Shown: positions 19,816 through 29,748 of the stretch, one piece after another
How positions within the stretch are numbered: the stretch's first letter is position 1
How the letters are laid out: each line of letters starts with the position of its first letter
Assembly: GCF_027579695.1 (NCBI RefSeq)
Contig: NC_083569.1
Span: forward strand, 72,442,149 to 72,506,148
Length of the DNA stretch: 64,000 bases
Reading direction: 5' to 3'
DNA from: Neoarius graeffei
Lineage: Eukaryota; Chordata; Actinopteri; Siluriformes; Ariidae
Position numbers and translations under genes: made by a program
Notes under the pieces: model-generated
Told to the model about the DNA's origin: nothing
Database searches by the model: none
Seen by the model: only the letters and a program-made list of their open reading frames with translations

Positions 19816-20747
19816 TATTGCAGTGTGCCTTGCCAGATGGCAGTAGGTACCATTTTTATGATGGTCTTTGGTATGACCTGACTGCGAGTAGAACTCACGA
19901 TCTCGTGGTCGAGAGGTGGACACGCTAAACACGAGGCCAGCTCGCGGTCATTATGTGGTCATAGTTCTTAGTAAACATTGCAATATGTGCTCAGTGTTCT
20001 GAACTAGCTGCAGCCAGCTCAGAAGAACTTTAGATAGACCATATAAAATAGCGTTACAATTGTCCAATTTATAAATAATAAAAGCATGGATAAGGATTTC
20101 AGTCAATTCACAATTTAAATACTTCCTAATTTTACTAATGCTGTTAAGAAGGAAATGGCATGATTTGTAAATCTTCTTAACATGATCTTCTATACTGACG
20201 CTTGGGTCGAAGATAATTCCCAGATTCCGAGCTGATCCACTGGAGCGTCTCCTTATTGCGCTTAGGTATTCCAGGCGTGGTACGCTTCATACTGTGCTGT
20301 GTAGCTTTAAGTTTCTGTTCCATTTTCTTTGTTAGAGCCCAGGTTTCCGATCCATAAATCATTGCAGATGGAACACATTGATTGAAAAGTTGGGGCACCC
20401 ATTGCCAAATCACGTATTTTGTTGATTTTTGATTTGAAAGGAGGTAAACGCAGCCTCTGCTAGCAAACTATTTTCAAAAGTAATATTTAAAATAAAATCA
20501 GAACTATGTCATGTGCAAAAGTTTGGACAACCTTCCAGTTGTAAAGTCTCAGACCTTGTTAGGCCTTAATTGATCCATTAGGACTCATTATTCAGCTCAT
20601 GAATTGTCTGATGCAAAATAAATTCTTTGACTTTTCATACTTTGAGTAAACACTTGACACCCAGTGGATTTCTAAGCAGAGGACTACTTAAAAAAAAAAA
20701 AAAAACAGCTAATGCTTTGGAATGTCCCTAACAGTCCCCTATCTTAA

Positions 20748-22409
20748 AGTGTATGTAATACCTTATTGTAATGCTTTAAAGTGAATATATATCATTAGTA
20801 ATGACCAAAGTTAATTAATAAAGTGGGGGGGAATAATATTAATTATTTGTTATTTTATTATCAAGCACAAAACTATCGATAAATTGTGGCTTCCGGATCC
20901 TGTAAAAAGGCAGCCTTGCCCCAGGACTAATCTCACGTGACGTCACACGTGGAACCCCGGTTATTTGGGTCATTTTGGTTCATCTGACTCTGTGCTTGTT
21001 TACTCGCTGAAATTGGATATTGTTGTTGGAATCTTACAAAAATAATGATGTGAAAGCGCTGAGTTGTGTTTGTATGTTCAAATTCATATACAACAGGACG
21101 TTCAGTTCAAGAATTTCCGAGAAATGACCCTAATCTAAAGTGACAGATGGTGAGGTTTGTGCAAACAAAGCGGGCAGGTTTTGTGTCGCCTGCAAATAAT
21201 AAATCTGATTCATCAAGTGTTCATCACCACCAGAACGACCACATGGGTCTTACTGGAGCAAAGAAGAAACCCATTTATTTAATAAATGACATTTGATTTG
21301 ACGTTTGGACAGTTCGTCGATTCCCCTATTATCTCACACACACACAGTGCACCAGACGCAGATTTATGGGCAACATTTACATGCTTGCGACATCCAATCT
21401 TATCATATCTGATGCACTTTAACATGAAGAAAAATGCACGCATGCAATCTCATCTCATTATCTGTAGCCGCTTTATCCTTCTACAGGGTCGCAGGCAAGC
21501 TGGAGCCTATCCCAGCTGACTACGGGCGAAAGGCGGGGTACACCCTGGACAAGTCGCCAGGTCATCACAGGGCTGACACATAGACACAGACAACCATTTA
21601 CACTCACATTCACACCTACGGTCAATTTAGAGTCACCAGTTAACCTAACCTGCATGTCTTTGGACTGTGGGGGAAACCGGAGCACCCAGAGGAAACCCAC
21701 GCGGACACGGGGAGAACATGCAAACTCCGCACAGAAAGGCCCTCGCCGGCCACGGGGCTCAAACCCGGACCTTCTTGCTGTGAGGCGACAGCGCTAACCA
21801 CTACACCACCGTGCTGCCACGCATGCAATCATCATCATTAATTATTAACTGAAACGTGTTAAATTCTCTCAGATTGCAACATGGTAAAACTTGATTTGTT
21901 TTTAGTTTTGTTCAGGAAATCATGATGAAAGGTAACCACTGCATTCTGCACATCTCTCTCTATCTATCTCTCCATCTCGCGCGCGCTACAGAGGAAGACT
22001 GTTGTGAACTGAGTGAACTGGCAGTTTCTCATCTTGGGGGCTCGAAAATATAACCATTTACTCCGGAATATCCTTGATAATCATCTGCCCCTTCATCCGA
22101 CATATAAGAATCCCAATCACTAACAGAATTCTCTCCAAAATGTGATTCCATATCGAGACTGGTCTAACCACTGCTGCGCACGGGAATGAAATTGATACCT
22201 GAATTGTTACACGTGTGACGTCACGCATCCCTTCGGGATCTTCCGGTTCAGTCTCGGCAGATTCCGTGAAAATCATCTGATCTTATTGATTTTCCATTCA
22301 TTTATGGCCTTTTGGATCAGCTGTGGTTCGAAAACACATGGTCAATCAACATAATGATTGTTGCTTTGTACAAGGAGAAAAAGTGGGGTTTAGAGGCATT
22401 GCATACACT
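20748..22409. mobile_element. TTAA-target DNA transposon, non-autonomous (Kolobok- or piggyBac-like)
   Basis: Ends AGTGTATGTAATACC (20748) and GGCATTGCATACACT (to 22409) are inverted with two mismatches in 15 and are each bordered by TTAA (20744-20747, 22410-22413). Both subterminal parts carry CRE-like TGACGTCA motifs (about 20939 and 22216). A minus-strand 72-residue frame at 22058-22276 (ESAETEPEDPEGMRDVT) may be a coding remnant. No transposase is visible. The terminal sequence does not begin CCC as in classical piggyBac, so I lean to Kolobok. Confidence 0.6.
21450..21817 (-). mobile_element. V-SINE-like copy 7, nested
   Basis: A full-length SINE on the minus strand with a perfect 13-bp duplication CACGCATGCAATC (21437-21449, 21818-21830). 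It lies inside the TTAA element, so it is younger than it. Confidence 0.93.
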
Positions 22410-22915
22410 TTAAACAAAATTGAAATCTTAAAGATACTACAAGATGGCCCATGAATATCTCAGAACTAGAAACCTTCTTCAAGCAGCTGACTGGCTCAGA
22501 AAACAAACCTGGTGCCTACAAAGCAGAGGAAGTTGATAAAAAGACATCAAAACACTTCCGGCTCAAGATTCCTGTAAAAGTAAAGATAAAATCTGGAACA
22601 CCAAGAAAGGTTTCAGATAGAACTGCCTGTATAATGGAAAGAAATGTAACGCTTGGTGGCATGTAAGGACCTGCAGGAATGTTTAGCTGACACAAGAATG
22701 GTGGTGCACACTTCTACTCAACAACGTTGCTTGTACAAAGATGATCTGCATGGTCGAGTCATCAGAAGGAAACCTTACTTGTGAACTCATCACAAAAATA
22801 CCAGAGGCATTTTTTTGGGAAAAAAAAAACAATTACCAAAGGTATATTTGAAGAAGTAAAAGGGGCACGATTTGAGAACACCTTTTCAACTCTTAAACAT
22901 AGGGATATGGATCTA

Positions 22916-24517
22916 CAACCCCGATTCCAAAAAAGTTGGGACAAAGTATAAATTGTAAATAAAAACGAAATGCAATAATTTACAAATCTCAAAAACTGAT
23001 ATTGTATTCAGAATAGAACATAGACAACATATCAAATGTCGAAAGTGAGACATTTTGAAATTTCATGCCAAATATTGGCTCATTTGAAATTTCATGACAG
23101 CAACACATCTCAAAAAAGTTGGGACAGGGGCAATAAGAGGCTGGAAAAGTTAAAGGTACAAAAAAGGAACAGCTGGAGGACCAAATTGCAACTCATTAGG
23201 TCAATTGGCAATAGGCCATTAACATGACTGGGTATAAAAAGAGCATCTTGGAGTGGCAGCGGCTCTCAGAAGTAAAGATGGGAAGAGGATCACCAATCCC
23301 CCTAATTCTGCGCCGACAAATAGCGGAGCAATATCAGAAAGGAGTTCGACAATGTAAAATTGCAAAGAGTTTGAACATATCATCTACAGTGCATAATATC
23401 ATCAAAAGATTCAGAGAATCTGGAAAAATCTCTGTGTGTAAGGGTCAAGGCCGGAAAACCATACTGGGTGCCTGTGATCTTTGGGCCCTTAGACGGCACT
23501 GCATCACATACAGGCATGCTTCTGTATTGGAAATCACAAAATGGGCTCAGGAATATTTCCAGAGAACATTATCTGTGAACACAATTCACCGTGCCATCCG
23601 CCGTTGCCAGCTAAAACTCTATAGTTCAAAGAAGAAGCCGTAACTAAACATGATCCAGAAGTGCAGATGTCTTCTCTGGGCCAAGGCTCATTTAAAATGG
23701 ACTGTGACAAAGTGGAAAACTGTTCTGTGGTCAGACGAATCAAAATTTGAAGTTCTTTATGGAAATCAGGGACGCCGTGTCATTCGGACTAAAGAGGAGA
23801 AGGACGACCCAAGTTGTTATCAGCGCTCAGTTCAGAAGCCTGCATCCCTGATGGTATGGGGTTGCATTAGTGCATGTGGCATGGGCAGCTTACACATCTG
23901 GAAAGACACCATCAATGCTGAAAGGTATATCCAGGTTCTAGAGCAACATATGCTCCCGTCCAGATGACGTCTCTTTCAGGGAAGACCTTGCATTTTCCAA
24001 CATGACAATGCCAAACCACATACTGCATCAATTACAGCATCATGGCTGCGTAGAAGAAGGGTCCGGGTACTGAACTGGCCAGCCTGCAGTCCAGATCTTT
24101 CACCCATGGAAAACATTTGGCGCATCATAAAACGGAAGATACGACAAAAAGGACCTGAGACAGTTGAGCAACTAGAATCCTACATTAGACAAGAATGGGT
24201 TAACATTCCTATCCCTAAACTTGAGCAACTTGTTTCCTCAGTCCCCAGATTTTTACAGACTGTTGTAAAGAGAAAAGGGGATGTCTCACAGTGGTAAACA
24301 TGGCCTTGTCCCAACTTTTTTGAGATGTTTTGTTGTTATGAAATTTAAAATCACCTAATTTTTCTCTTTAAATGATACATTTTCTCAGTTTAAACATTTG
24401 ATATGTCATCTATGTTCTATTCTGAATAAAATATAGAATTTTGAAACTTCCACATCATTGCATTCTGTTTTTATTTACAATTTGTACTTTGTCCCAACTT
24501 TTTTGGAATCGGGGTTG
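22916..24517 (+). mobile_element. Tc1/mariner transposon, copy A
   Basis: A 1602-bp element starting CAACCCCGATTCCAAAAAAG after TA (22914-22915) and ending CCAACTTTTTTGGAATCGGGGTTG. The right TA appears mutated to CA. A second internal copy of the end motif (AAAAAAGTTGGGACAGG at about 23112 and TTGTCCCAACTTTTTTGAG at about 24306) makes the ends of the double-direct-repeat type. It carries a DD34E-type transposase gene with a few defects. Confidence 0.9.
23224..24296 (+). pseudogene. Tc1/mariner transposase, two in-frame stops
   Basis: One reading frame covers a complete transposase. It has an N-terminal HTH (RRQIAEQYQKGVRQCKIAKS), a second HTH near [12 protein letters not shown], then the catalytic acids in [21 protein letters not shown] and SPDLSPMENIWRIIKRKI, the spacing of a DD34E Tc1 enzyme, ending VVKRKGDVSQW. 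Stops lie at 23641-23643 (TAA where copy B has TAT) and 23965-23967 (TGA, shared with copy B). A codon is missing near 23392 relative to copy B. The gene is otherwise intact, so the copy is recent. Confidence 0.85.
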
Positions 24518-24662
24518 CATTATGCTTTGGTGTTTTGTGGCACAGAAAACATTTCTGGAAGCTAATGTGACTGAATCATTCAAAGAACTGAAGCTGAAAA
24601 GAGATTCACTTCTACAAAAGCACAATGATCCAAAACATCATAATCTACCATGAACTACTTAA

Positions 24663-24722
24663 AAACAAACAAACAAACAAACAAACAAACAAACAAACAA
24701 ACAAACAAACAAACAAACAAAA
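24663..24722. repeat. (AAAC)n microsatellite
   Basis: About 14 AAAC units inside the old Tc1-like element. Confidence 0.9.
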
Positions 24723-24872
24723 CACAAGCTGAAGCTTTGGAATGGTGCTAATAGTCCCTTGTCTTGAGCATCATTGAAATCTTAAAGATACTGCAAGATG
24801 GTCCAAAAATATCTCAGAACTAGAAACCTTCTTTAACAAATAGTGGTTTAAAATTCTTAACGCAAGAATTGA

Positions 24873-25240
24873 GAGAGTGTAGCACAGTGGTGAGCCACCT
24901 CACAGCAAGTAGGTTCTAGGTTTTAACCTGCCAGTTAGCTGGGGCCCTTCTGTTTGGAGTTTGTATGTTCTCTTTGTGCTTGTGTGGGTTTCTTCCAGGT
25001 GCTCTGGTTTCCTCCCACAGTCCGTAGACATGTGGATTAGGTCAACTGACTACTCTAAATTGCCCATAGGTGTGAAAGTGATTGTGAATGGTTGTCTATC
25101 TGTCTGTGTTAGCCCTGTGATAGATTAGCGACATGTCCAGAGTGTACCCCACCTCTTGCCCAGTGTCAGCTGGGATTTACTCCAGTTTACCCATGACTTG
25201 CAAAGTAATATAGAAGCTGTATGAATGAATGAAGAATAGA
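24873..25240 (+). mobile_element. V-SINE-like copy 8, diverged
   Basis: GTAGCACAGTGGTGAGCCAC to TGAATGAATGAAG. The V core is still readable (GTGCTCTGGTTTCCTCCCAC) but there are many substitutions and the head is shortened. Near-repeats AGAATTGAGAGA (about 24864) and AGAATAGAGAG (about 25231) may be the decayed target duplication. It is older than the other copies. Confidence 0.8.
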
Positions 25241-25715
25241 GAGTCGCAACTGGCTACAAAAAGCATTTGTATGTTGTGATATATGATAAAGGGGGTGTTA
25301 CTAAGATACTAACTTAGTAGGGTGTCCAAACTTTTGCACTTGGCACAATGTTTATACTATGTTTATAAAGTTGTATAAAATAACTGTGCATTAACATTTA
25401 CAGAAAAATGCTATGTATTACAATATTTTGCTGCACAATGTGCGTTTACTTCTTTTAACTAAAAATCAACAAAATATGTAATTTGTTGAGGGATACCCAC
25501 ACAATTGTACCAACGCCTTTTTGGCTTGGTAAAAGCATTTATGGTATGGTGTGTTAGAAGAGGAAAACACAAATATTTATCAGGCTGTGGACCTTCAGGA
25601 TCAGAGATTTGACCCACGATCTAACCTTGGTATTTAGACTAACCAAAAAAAAAAATTGAGCTAGATGTGAAATTTAGCAAAGCGATTACTATACAACAAA
25701 TTAAGAAGAGGAACG

Positions 25716-25965
25716 TCAAGTCAAGTTTATTTGTATAGTGCTTTTAACAATAAACATTGTCGCAAAGCAGCTTTACAGAATTTGAACGACTTAAAATATG
25801 AGCTAATTTTATCCCTAATCTATCCCCAATGAGCAAGCCTGTTGTGATGGTGGCAAGGAAAAACTCCCTCAGACGACATGAGGAAGAAAGCTCAAGAGGA
25901 ACCAGACTCAAAAGGGAACCCATCCTCATTTGGGCAACAACAGACAACATGACTATAACATTAAG
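25716..25965 (-). mobile_element. L2 LINE 3'-UTR fragment
   Basis: GTTTATTTGTATAGTGCTTT to about GACTATAACATTAA matches the 3' UTR of the intact L2 at 33307-33555 closely, including CAAAGCAGCTTTACAGAATT and CGACATGAGGAAGAAA. Only the last 250 bp were copied. It belongs to the same family, so the L2 lineage has been active more than once here. Confidence 0.85.
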
Positions 25966-26198
25966 GAAAGGGATGTTACCCAACAATACAGTTCTGAGTT
26001 GTTTAGATGTAAGAATTCAAAAAGTCAAAGTAAAAGAGCTGTGTACCAAACTTGATCTCGGTTGCAAGCTAGACTTCAATATACCTTAAAAGACAAAGTC
26101 CAAAAGCGTGTCCTGCTGTAGTAAATAACACATAAAAAACTTATTCTGTTCGTCAAAACTGTATGATTTTATTCTTTCACTGTTTTGTCTTTTGAGGT
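25966..26198 (+). promoter_or_regulatory. DNA upstream of the cornifelin start codon
   Basis: A T-rich tract (TTTTATTCTTTCACTGTTTTGTCTTTTGAG split over 26167-26196) directly precedes the ATG at 26199. It could be 5' UTR or a weak 3' splice site (TTTTGAG|GTATG) for an upstream non-coding exon. No TATA box in a convincing position was seen. Confidence 0.3.
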
Positions 26199-26301
26199 AT
26201 GGCAGTCCAACAACAGATTACCACAGTGGTGTCGCACACAGCACACTCTTCTGGCACATGGACCACAGGCATCTGTGACTGCTGCTCTGATATGAGCACT
26301 T
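26199..26301 (+). CDS. cnfn: Cornifelin-like gene, coding exon 1
   Basis: Encodes 34 residues and the first base of codon 35, starting MAVQQQITTV. The segment WTTGICDCCSDMST matches the conserved start of the PLAC8/cornifelin cysteine domain (W.TG.CDCC.D...C). It ends at ACTT|GTAAGT, a consensus donor at 26302. The N-terminal 19 residues are polar, without a signal peptide, as in the family. The ATG is the only in-frame start before the domain. Confidence 0.8.
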
Positions 26302-26581
26302 GTAAGTCATTTTTTTCTATAAAGTCATGCCTATATGCAAGACTTTTGCACTTTACGATGAGCATATCTACTTCTCCATTTTTAATCTTTTTATGCACAT
26401 CATAAATTCACAGGGATGTAGAGTTACCGTTTTTGTTTTTTAATTTTCTTATTTTATCTGCTAGTGTGCTGAAAGATTCCCCCCCCCCAAAAAAACCCCA
26501 GTTGATTGCAGTTCCTGTTTTTTGTTTCTGCCTTTTTATTTCAGATAGAAATAAGATTTAGCCTTTATATCTCTCATTGTA

Positions 26582-26711
26582 GCCCTGTGATGACCTGGCG
26601 ACTTGTCCAGGGTGTACCCCGCCTTTCGCCCGTAGTCAGCTGGGATAGGCTCCAGCTTGCCTGCGACCCTGTAGAAGGATAAAGCGGCTAGAGATAATGA
26701 GATGAGATGAG
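26582..26711 (+). mobile_element. V-SINE-like copy 9, 5'-truncated, in intron 1
   Basis: Starts at GCCCTGTGATGACCTGGCG and ends in the (ATGAG)n tail. It is flanked by a perfect 13-bp duplication ATCTCTCATTGTA (26569-26581, 26712-26724). It is the same strand as the host gene. Confidence 0.92.
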
Positions 26712-26724
26712 ATCTCTCATTGTA

Positions 26725-27597
26725 CAGTCTAACTGAAAGTAAGCAGGGTTAACTTTATCTTCTTTTGCAAGAGACTCAACCCTAAAATTAAGCAAAAAGG
26801 ACAGAAAGGAGAACCTCTCTAGCCAGGCCTCTCATGGTCTGATCACCATTCAACTAACAAATAGCTCAAAAGCTTTATTGAAGCTCTCAACACACATAGA
26901 ATAAACAATTCACCTTCTGAGCCACCTGTTGATGTTGTAGTTGGAGGCCCAGCTGAGATGTACTGTGCGTAATGAATCTCCAAGGCAGTATCCACTACTA
27001 GATTTGGTCAGGTCACATTCAGACAATTATCATATTGGTTCAAGAATTGTTCTCCCTGGAGTTGGGATGGACATTAGGTTGTACCCAAAAAAGCATCAAG
27101 GTTTCATGGACACAGAGTTTTTTACATCAGTATCTAAGCTTACTTGCTGAAACAAACCCAAGTCCTACTGTATATGAGAGTGTGTGTCTTCCTCTATCAT
27201 ACAACAGCTATGAACCAGAGAGGCTGAAGGCCAACACGTCCTTCCTCTGAGATTTTTGTTCATTTTGCTCCCTTTGAGTCTTAGGCACAGATACCTGTGG
27301 GATTCAAACTCTAGTTTGAACAAATTTCTATTGTGCCACTTGGTAGCAGTAAGTATCATTCAACTGTTTAACCTTATAGCTATGGTTTTTTACAAATTTC
27401 TTACTCAGCCAGTTTTCAAAGTAAGAACCAGTGACGCTTCGCAAACTTTGTACACAATCTCTCTTCTAGGTCTACCTTCCATGTCCTTCACATACATTCT
27501 TCTGGCATGAGAATGCTACTGGTTGCAATGGCAAAGTTGCAACTCAAGACACAGTGGACTTGTCAGGGAATTGACACTGTGGATCTGTGTGTTACAG
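26725..27597 (+). other. Rest of cornifelin intron 1
   Basis: Apparently unique intronic sequence. The short open frames at 26941-27250 and 27256-27510 show no family resemblance. The intron ends in GATCTGTGTGTTACAG at 27597. Confidence 0.6.
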
Positions 27598-27743
27598 GTT
27601 GCTGTGGTCTGTGGTGTTTCCCATGTATGCAGTGTCAGACTGCTTCTCAGTTCGGCTGGTGTTTCTGCATGCCCCTTCTGGACTGCTGTCTGGCTGTCTC
27701 CTGCTGCCTTCGCAGCAAGATGAGAGAACGCTACAGCATTCAT
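27598..27743 (+). CDS. cnfn: Cornifelin-like gene, coding exon 2
   Basis: Follows acceptor TGTTACAG. Joined to exon 1 it completes Cys35 and continues CCGLWCFPCMQCQTASQFGW, the signature middle of the PLAC8/cornifelin domain, then CMPLLDCCLAVSCCLR, a short hydrophobic cysteine-rich segment likely to be membrane-associated, and SKMRERYSIH. It ends CATTCAT|GTAAGA in phase 0. It holds 14 cysteines in 49 residues, some probably acylated by analogy with the family. Confidence 0.85.
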
Positions 27744-28106
27744 GTAAGACACAAACACAAATCAGAATGAGAATCAGAAATACTTTATTAATCCTGAGGG
27801 GAAATTGAGTACATCTGCATTTGCTCACACTCAAGTAAAGAAAAGAAATTACAAAATTAAACAGATGTGCAAAAGTATAAAATAAGTAAAACATATATTT
27901 TTTGGTCTGTAACCGCTATCCCGTGCGGGGTCGCGGGGCAAGCTGGAGCCTATTCCAGCTGACCATTGGCGAAAGGCAGGGTACACCCTGGACAAGTCAC
28001 CAGCTCTTTCGATTACGTTCATTATGTCTTATATTAAATATAGTTAGTTTTTTTTTTTTTTCTTTTTTATCAGACATCTAATTTATGGGTTTGTTTACCT
28101 GACATG

Positions 28107-28135
28107 TTTCGACGTACAACTTCCGTCTTCCTCAG
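28107..28135 (-). ncRNA. Hammerhead-ribozyme-like core, left arm
   Basis: The complement reads CTGAGGA, then A and GACG, a 9-base loop, CGTC, then GAAAC, which is the CUGANGA / stem II / GAAA order of a hammerhead core, followed by ATGTC. Stem I pairing is weak by eye, so self-cleavage is unproven. Confidence 0.4.
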
Positions 28136-28403
28136 AGTGTCACCGGATGTTAATTGGTGACGCATCTTTTATCAGCTGCTGTTTCTGAAGGCGTGGCCTT
28201 CCTGTCTGGTTTGACAGGTCGGTCACGCCTTATACTGTCTGTTCGTCCCCTGTAAGATGTCACTCCAGGTATGGGAGAGCATGTATGCTCCCTCATCCCG
28301 GTTGATGGTCCTCGGGCTTCGCTTACGGATCTCTATGGCCTCTATGGCCTTCAGAAACAGCAGCTGATAAAAGATGCGTCACCAATTAACATCCGGTGAC
28401 ACT

Positions 28404-28433
28404 CTGAGGAAGACGGAAGTTGTACGTCGAAAC
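28404..28433 (+). ncRNA. Hammerhead-ribozyme-like core, right arm
   Basis: The same core as in the left arm, on the plus strand: CTGAGGA at 28404-28410, a GACG/CGTC stem II, and GAAAC ending at 28433, with a possible UC cleavage position in ATGTC just after. Its duplication in inverted orientation is typical of compound Penelope-like insertions. Confidence 0.4.
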
Positions 28434-29049
28434 ATGTCAGGTAAACAAACCCATAAATTAGATGTCTGATAAAAAAGAAAAAAAAAAACTAACTAAGTCA
28501 CCAGCTCATCGCAGGGCTGACACACACGTAGAGACACAAACAACCATTCACACTCATGGTCAAATTAGAGCCACCAATTAACCTAACCTGCATATCTTTG
28601 GACTGTGGGAGGAAACCCACGCATACACGGGGAGAACATGCAAACTCCACACAGAAAGGCCCTCGTTGGCCGCTGGGTTCGAGCCCAGAACCTTCTTGCT
28701 GTGAGGTGACAGTGCTAACCACTACACTACCGTGCTGCCGGTAAAACATGTATAAATATATAAAATGTGTAAAATTATGTAAAATGTGTACCATATATTA
28801 TTGCACATAAATAGCCGTATGGAAGGAATAATAGCTGTGCAGATGGACTGAAGAAAGTTATTGCACAGTTATTGTTAAAATTATTGCACATAAGTAGTAA
28901 ATAATGGCTATGGTACGTACAAGTTATTACACTAGTATTGCACATTGAGGTATCCAATAGTTATACCGTGTAATTATTGAATGTAGATACAGTGTGGATG
29001 GATGTAGTACAATGGAATTATTACACAAGTGCAGTATTGAATCAATTGG

Positions 29050-29748
29050 TTACTGAGTACCTGAGCCTCTGAGGGAGAGCTTGAAAAGTTTCATGGCCAT
29101 GGGCAGGAATGACCTCCTGTGGCACTCTGTGGTGCATTTTGAGGGAATGAGTCTTTCACTGAAAGTATTCCTTTGATTGGCTAGCATGCTATGAATTGGG
29201 TGGGAGATATTATCCAGGACAATATGCAGTTTAGCCAGCATCCTCCTCTCAAACACTGTCTCCAGAGAGTCCAGCTCCAGTCCCACAGTGTTACCAGCCT
29301 TGCGGATCAGTTTATTGAGTCTGTTGGCGTCTGCTGCCCTCAGTCTGCTACTCCAGCAAATGACAACATAGAGGAGAGCACTGGCCACCACAGACTCACA
29401 AAACATCCTCATCATAATCCTGCAGATGTTAAAGAACCTCAGTCTCCTCAGAAAGTAGAGATGGCTTTGGCCCTTCTTGTATATGGCCTCTGTATTTTTA
29501 GTCAAGTCCAGTCTATTGTCAATATGTACCCCTAGGTACTTGTAGTCCTCTACAATGTCCACTTTGACCCCATGGATGGAAACGTGGGTCACTGGTGCCT
29601 TGTTCCTTCTCATGGCCACCACCAGTTCTTTAGTCTTTGTCACATTGAGCTGCGGATGGTTCCACTCACACCATGTAACAAAGTTTTCCACCACCGCCCT
29701 ATACTCAGCCTCGTCATCCTTACTGATACGTCGGTAGGTGCTTATCAA
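29050..29748 (-). pseudogene. LINE reverse transcriptase C-terminal part
   Basis: The 232-residue frame includes ISKDDEAEYRAVVENFVTWC, DYKYLGVHIDNRLD, HLYFLRRLRFFNI, SALLYVVICWSS and AANRLNKLIRKAG-like blocks, the conserved post-RT region of fish Rex1/L2-type LINEs. The first residues (MISTYRR) come from the adjacent insert. The upstream RT motif C (YSDDS) resumes beyond that insert at about 31400, so the original protein was colinear. Confidence 0.8.

Larger units (their letters stand above)
19205..19948 (-). mobile_element. tRNA-type SINE (second family) carrying a nested TIR element
   Basis: The insert is flanked by a perfect 14-bp duplication CATTATGTGGTCAT (19191-19204, 19949-19962). 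On the minus strand it begins with a tRNA-like head (GAGCTGGCCTCGTGTTTAG as A box region, GATCGTGAGTTCTACTC as B box region) and ends with GGGACTTTGACTTTTTTG. Its normal continuity (compare CTGCAATACAGATGCGAG at about 16682) is broken by a 444-bp element at 19372-19815. Confidence 0.65.
18631..20219 (-). mobile_element. 5'-truncated L2-type LINE remnant, nested
   Basis: The minus strand encodes decayed L2 ORF2 C-terminal sequence. Recognisable are an IDPSVSIEDH-like block near 20210-20170, a LDNCNAILYGLS-like block near 20060, a LHWLPIEYRIIYK-like block near 19150 and a 3' UTR ending in CTACATAAATAAAGTTTG (about 18635-18655, complement). It resembles the intact L2 ORF2 at 34426-37404 in layout but is strongly diverged. 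A SINE-like retroposon interrupts it at 19191-19962. Confidence 0.65.
18298..20388 (-). mobile_element. RTE-clade LINE fragment, split by an L2 LINE
   Basis: Two pieces belong together on the minus strand. The piece at 20388-20220 encodes FNQCVPSAMIYGSETWALT and KRNKETLQWI, part of the RT C-terminal region of RTE LINEs. The piece at about 18630-18298 encodes GRWAGQLATI, WSDEFTKF and LGEASVLQWV, the end of the same type of protein, followed by a GAAGAAGAAG/GATGATGATG 3' tail typical of RTE. Stops are present. The L2 fragment separates the two. Confidence 0.65.
20389..25508 (+). mobile_element. Old Tc1-like transposon opened up by several insertions
   Basis: The left part (GTATTTTGTTGATTTTTGAT at about 20415 and GTGCAAAAGTTTGGACAACC at about 20514) is inverted relative to the right part (GTGTCCAAACTTTTGCACTT at about 25321 and AAATCAACAAAATATGTAAT at about 25463), giving inverted repeats of more than 100 bp. 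Coding traces on the plus strand (GCTTTGGAATG.TCCC..CAG at about 20713 and 24736, and TCTCAGAACTAGAAACCTTC at about 22459 and 24810) correspond to the C-terminal part of a Tc1 transposase. They appear in two places because of internal duplication or a second copy. The inserts are the TTAA element (20748-22409), a mariner (22916-24517) and a SINE (24873-25240). Confidence 0.6.
28007..28494. mobile_element. Penelope-like foldback insert with hammerhead-like motifs
   Basis: Two arms of about 150 bp (about 28040-28192 and 28346-28494) are almost perfect inverted copies, from AAACTAACT/AGTTAGTTT outward ends to GGCCTTCAGAAACAGCAGCT inward. They flank a roughly 150-bp centre containing GGTTTGACAGGTCGGTCACG. 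The flanks are a 13-bp duplication in a SINE. Each arm contains a CTGAGGA...GTCGAAAC motif as found in the terminal repeats of Penelope-like retroelements, which are known to carry hammerhead ribozymes. No RT or GIY-YIG sequence remains. Confidence 0.6.
27904..28739 (-). mobile_element. V-SINE-like copy 10, split by a Penelope-like foldback
   Basis: The SINE 3' half (GTCTGTAACCGCTATCCCGT to CAAGTCACCAGCTC) is at 27904-28006 and its 5' half at 28495-28739 (head complement CACTACACTACCGTGCTGCC). A 13-bp duplication AAGTCACCAGCTC (27994-28006, 28495-28507) brackets the 488-bp insert. The SINE itself sits inside the LINE 3' UTR. Confidence 0.85.

Noticed and set aside
27516-27894. Alternate-frame and antisense ORFs around cornifelin exon 2
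   Set aside because: The splice-bounded frame gives a complete PLAC8/cornifelin domain; the others do not resemble any protein.
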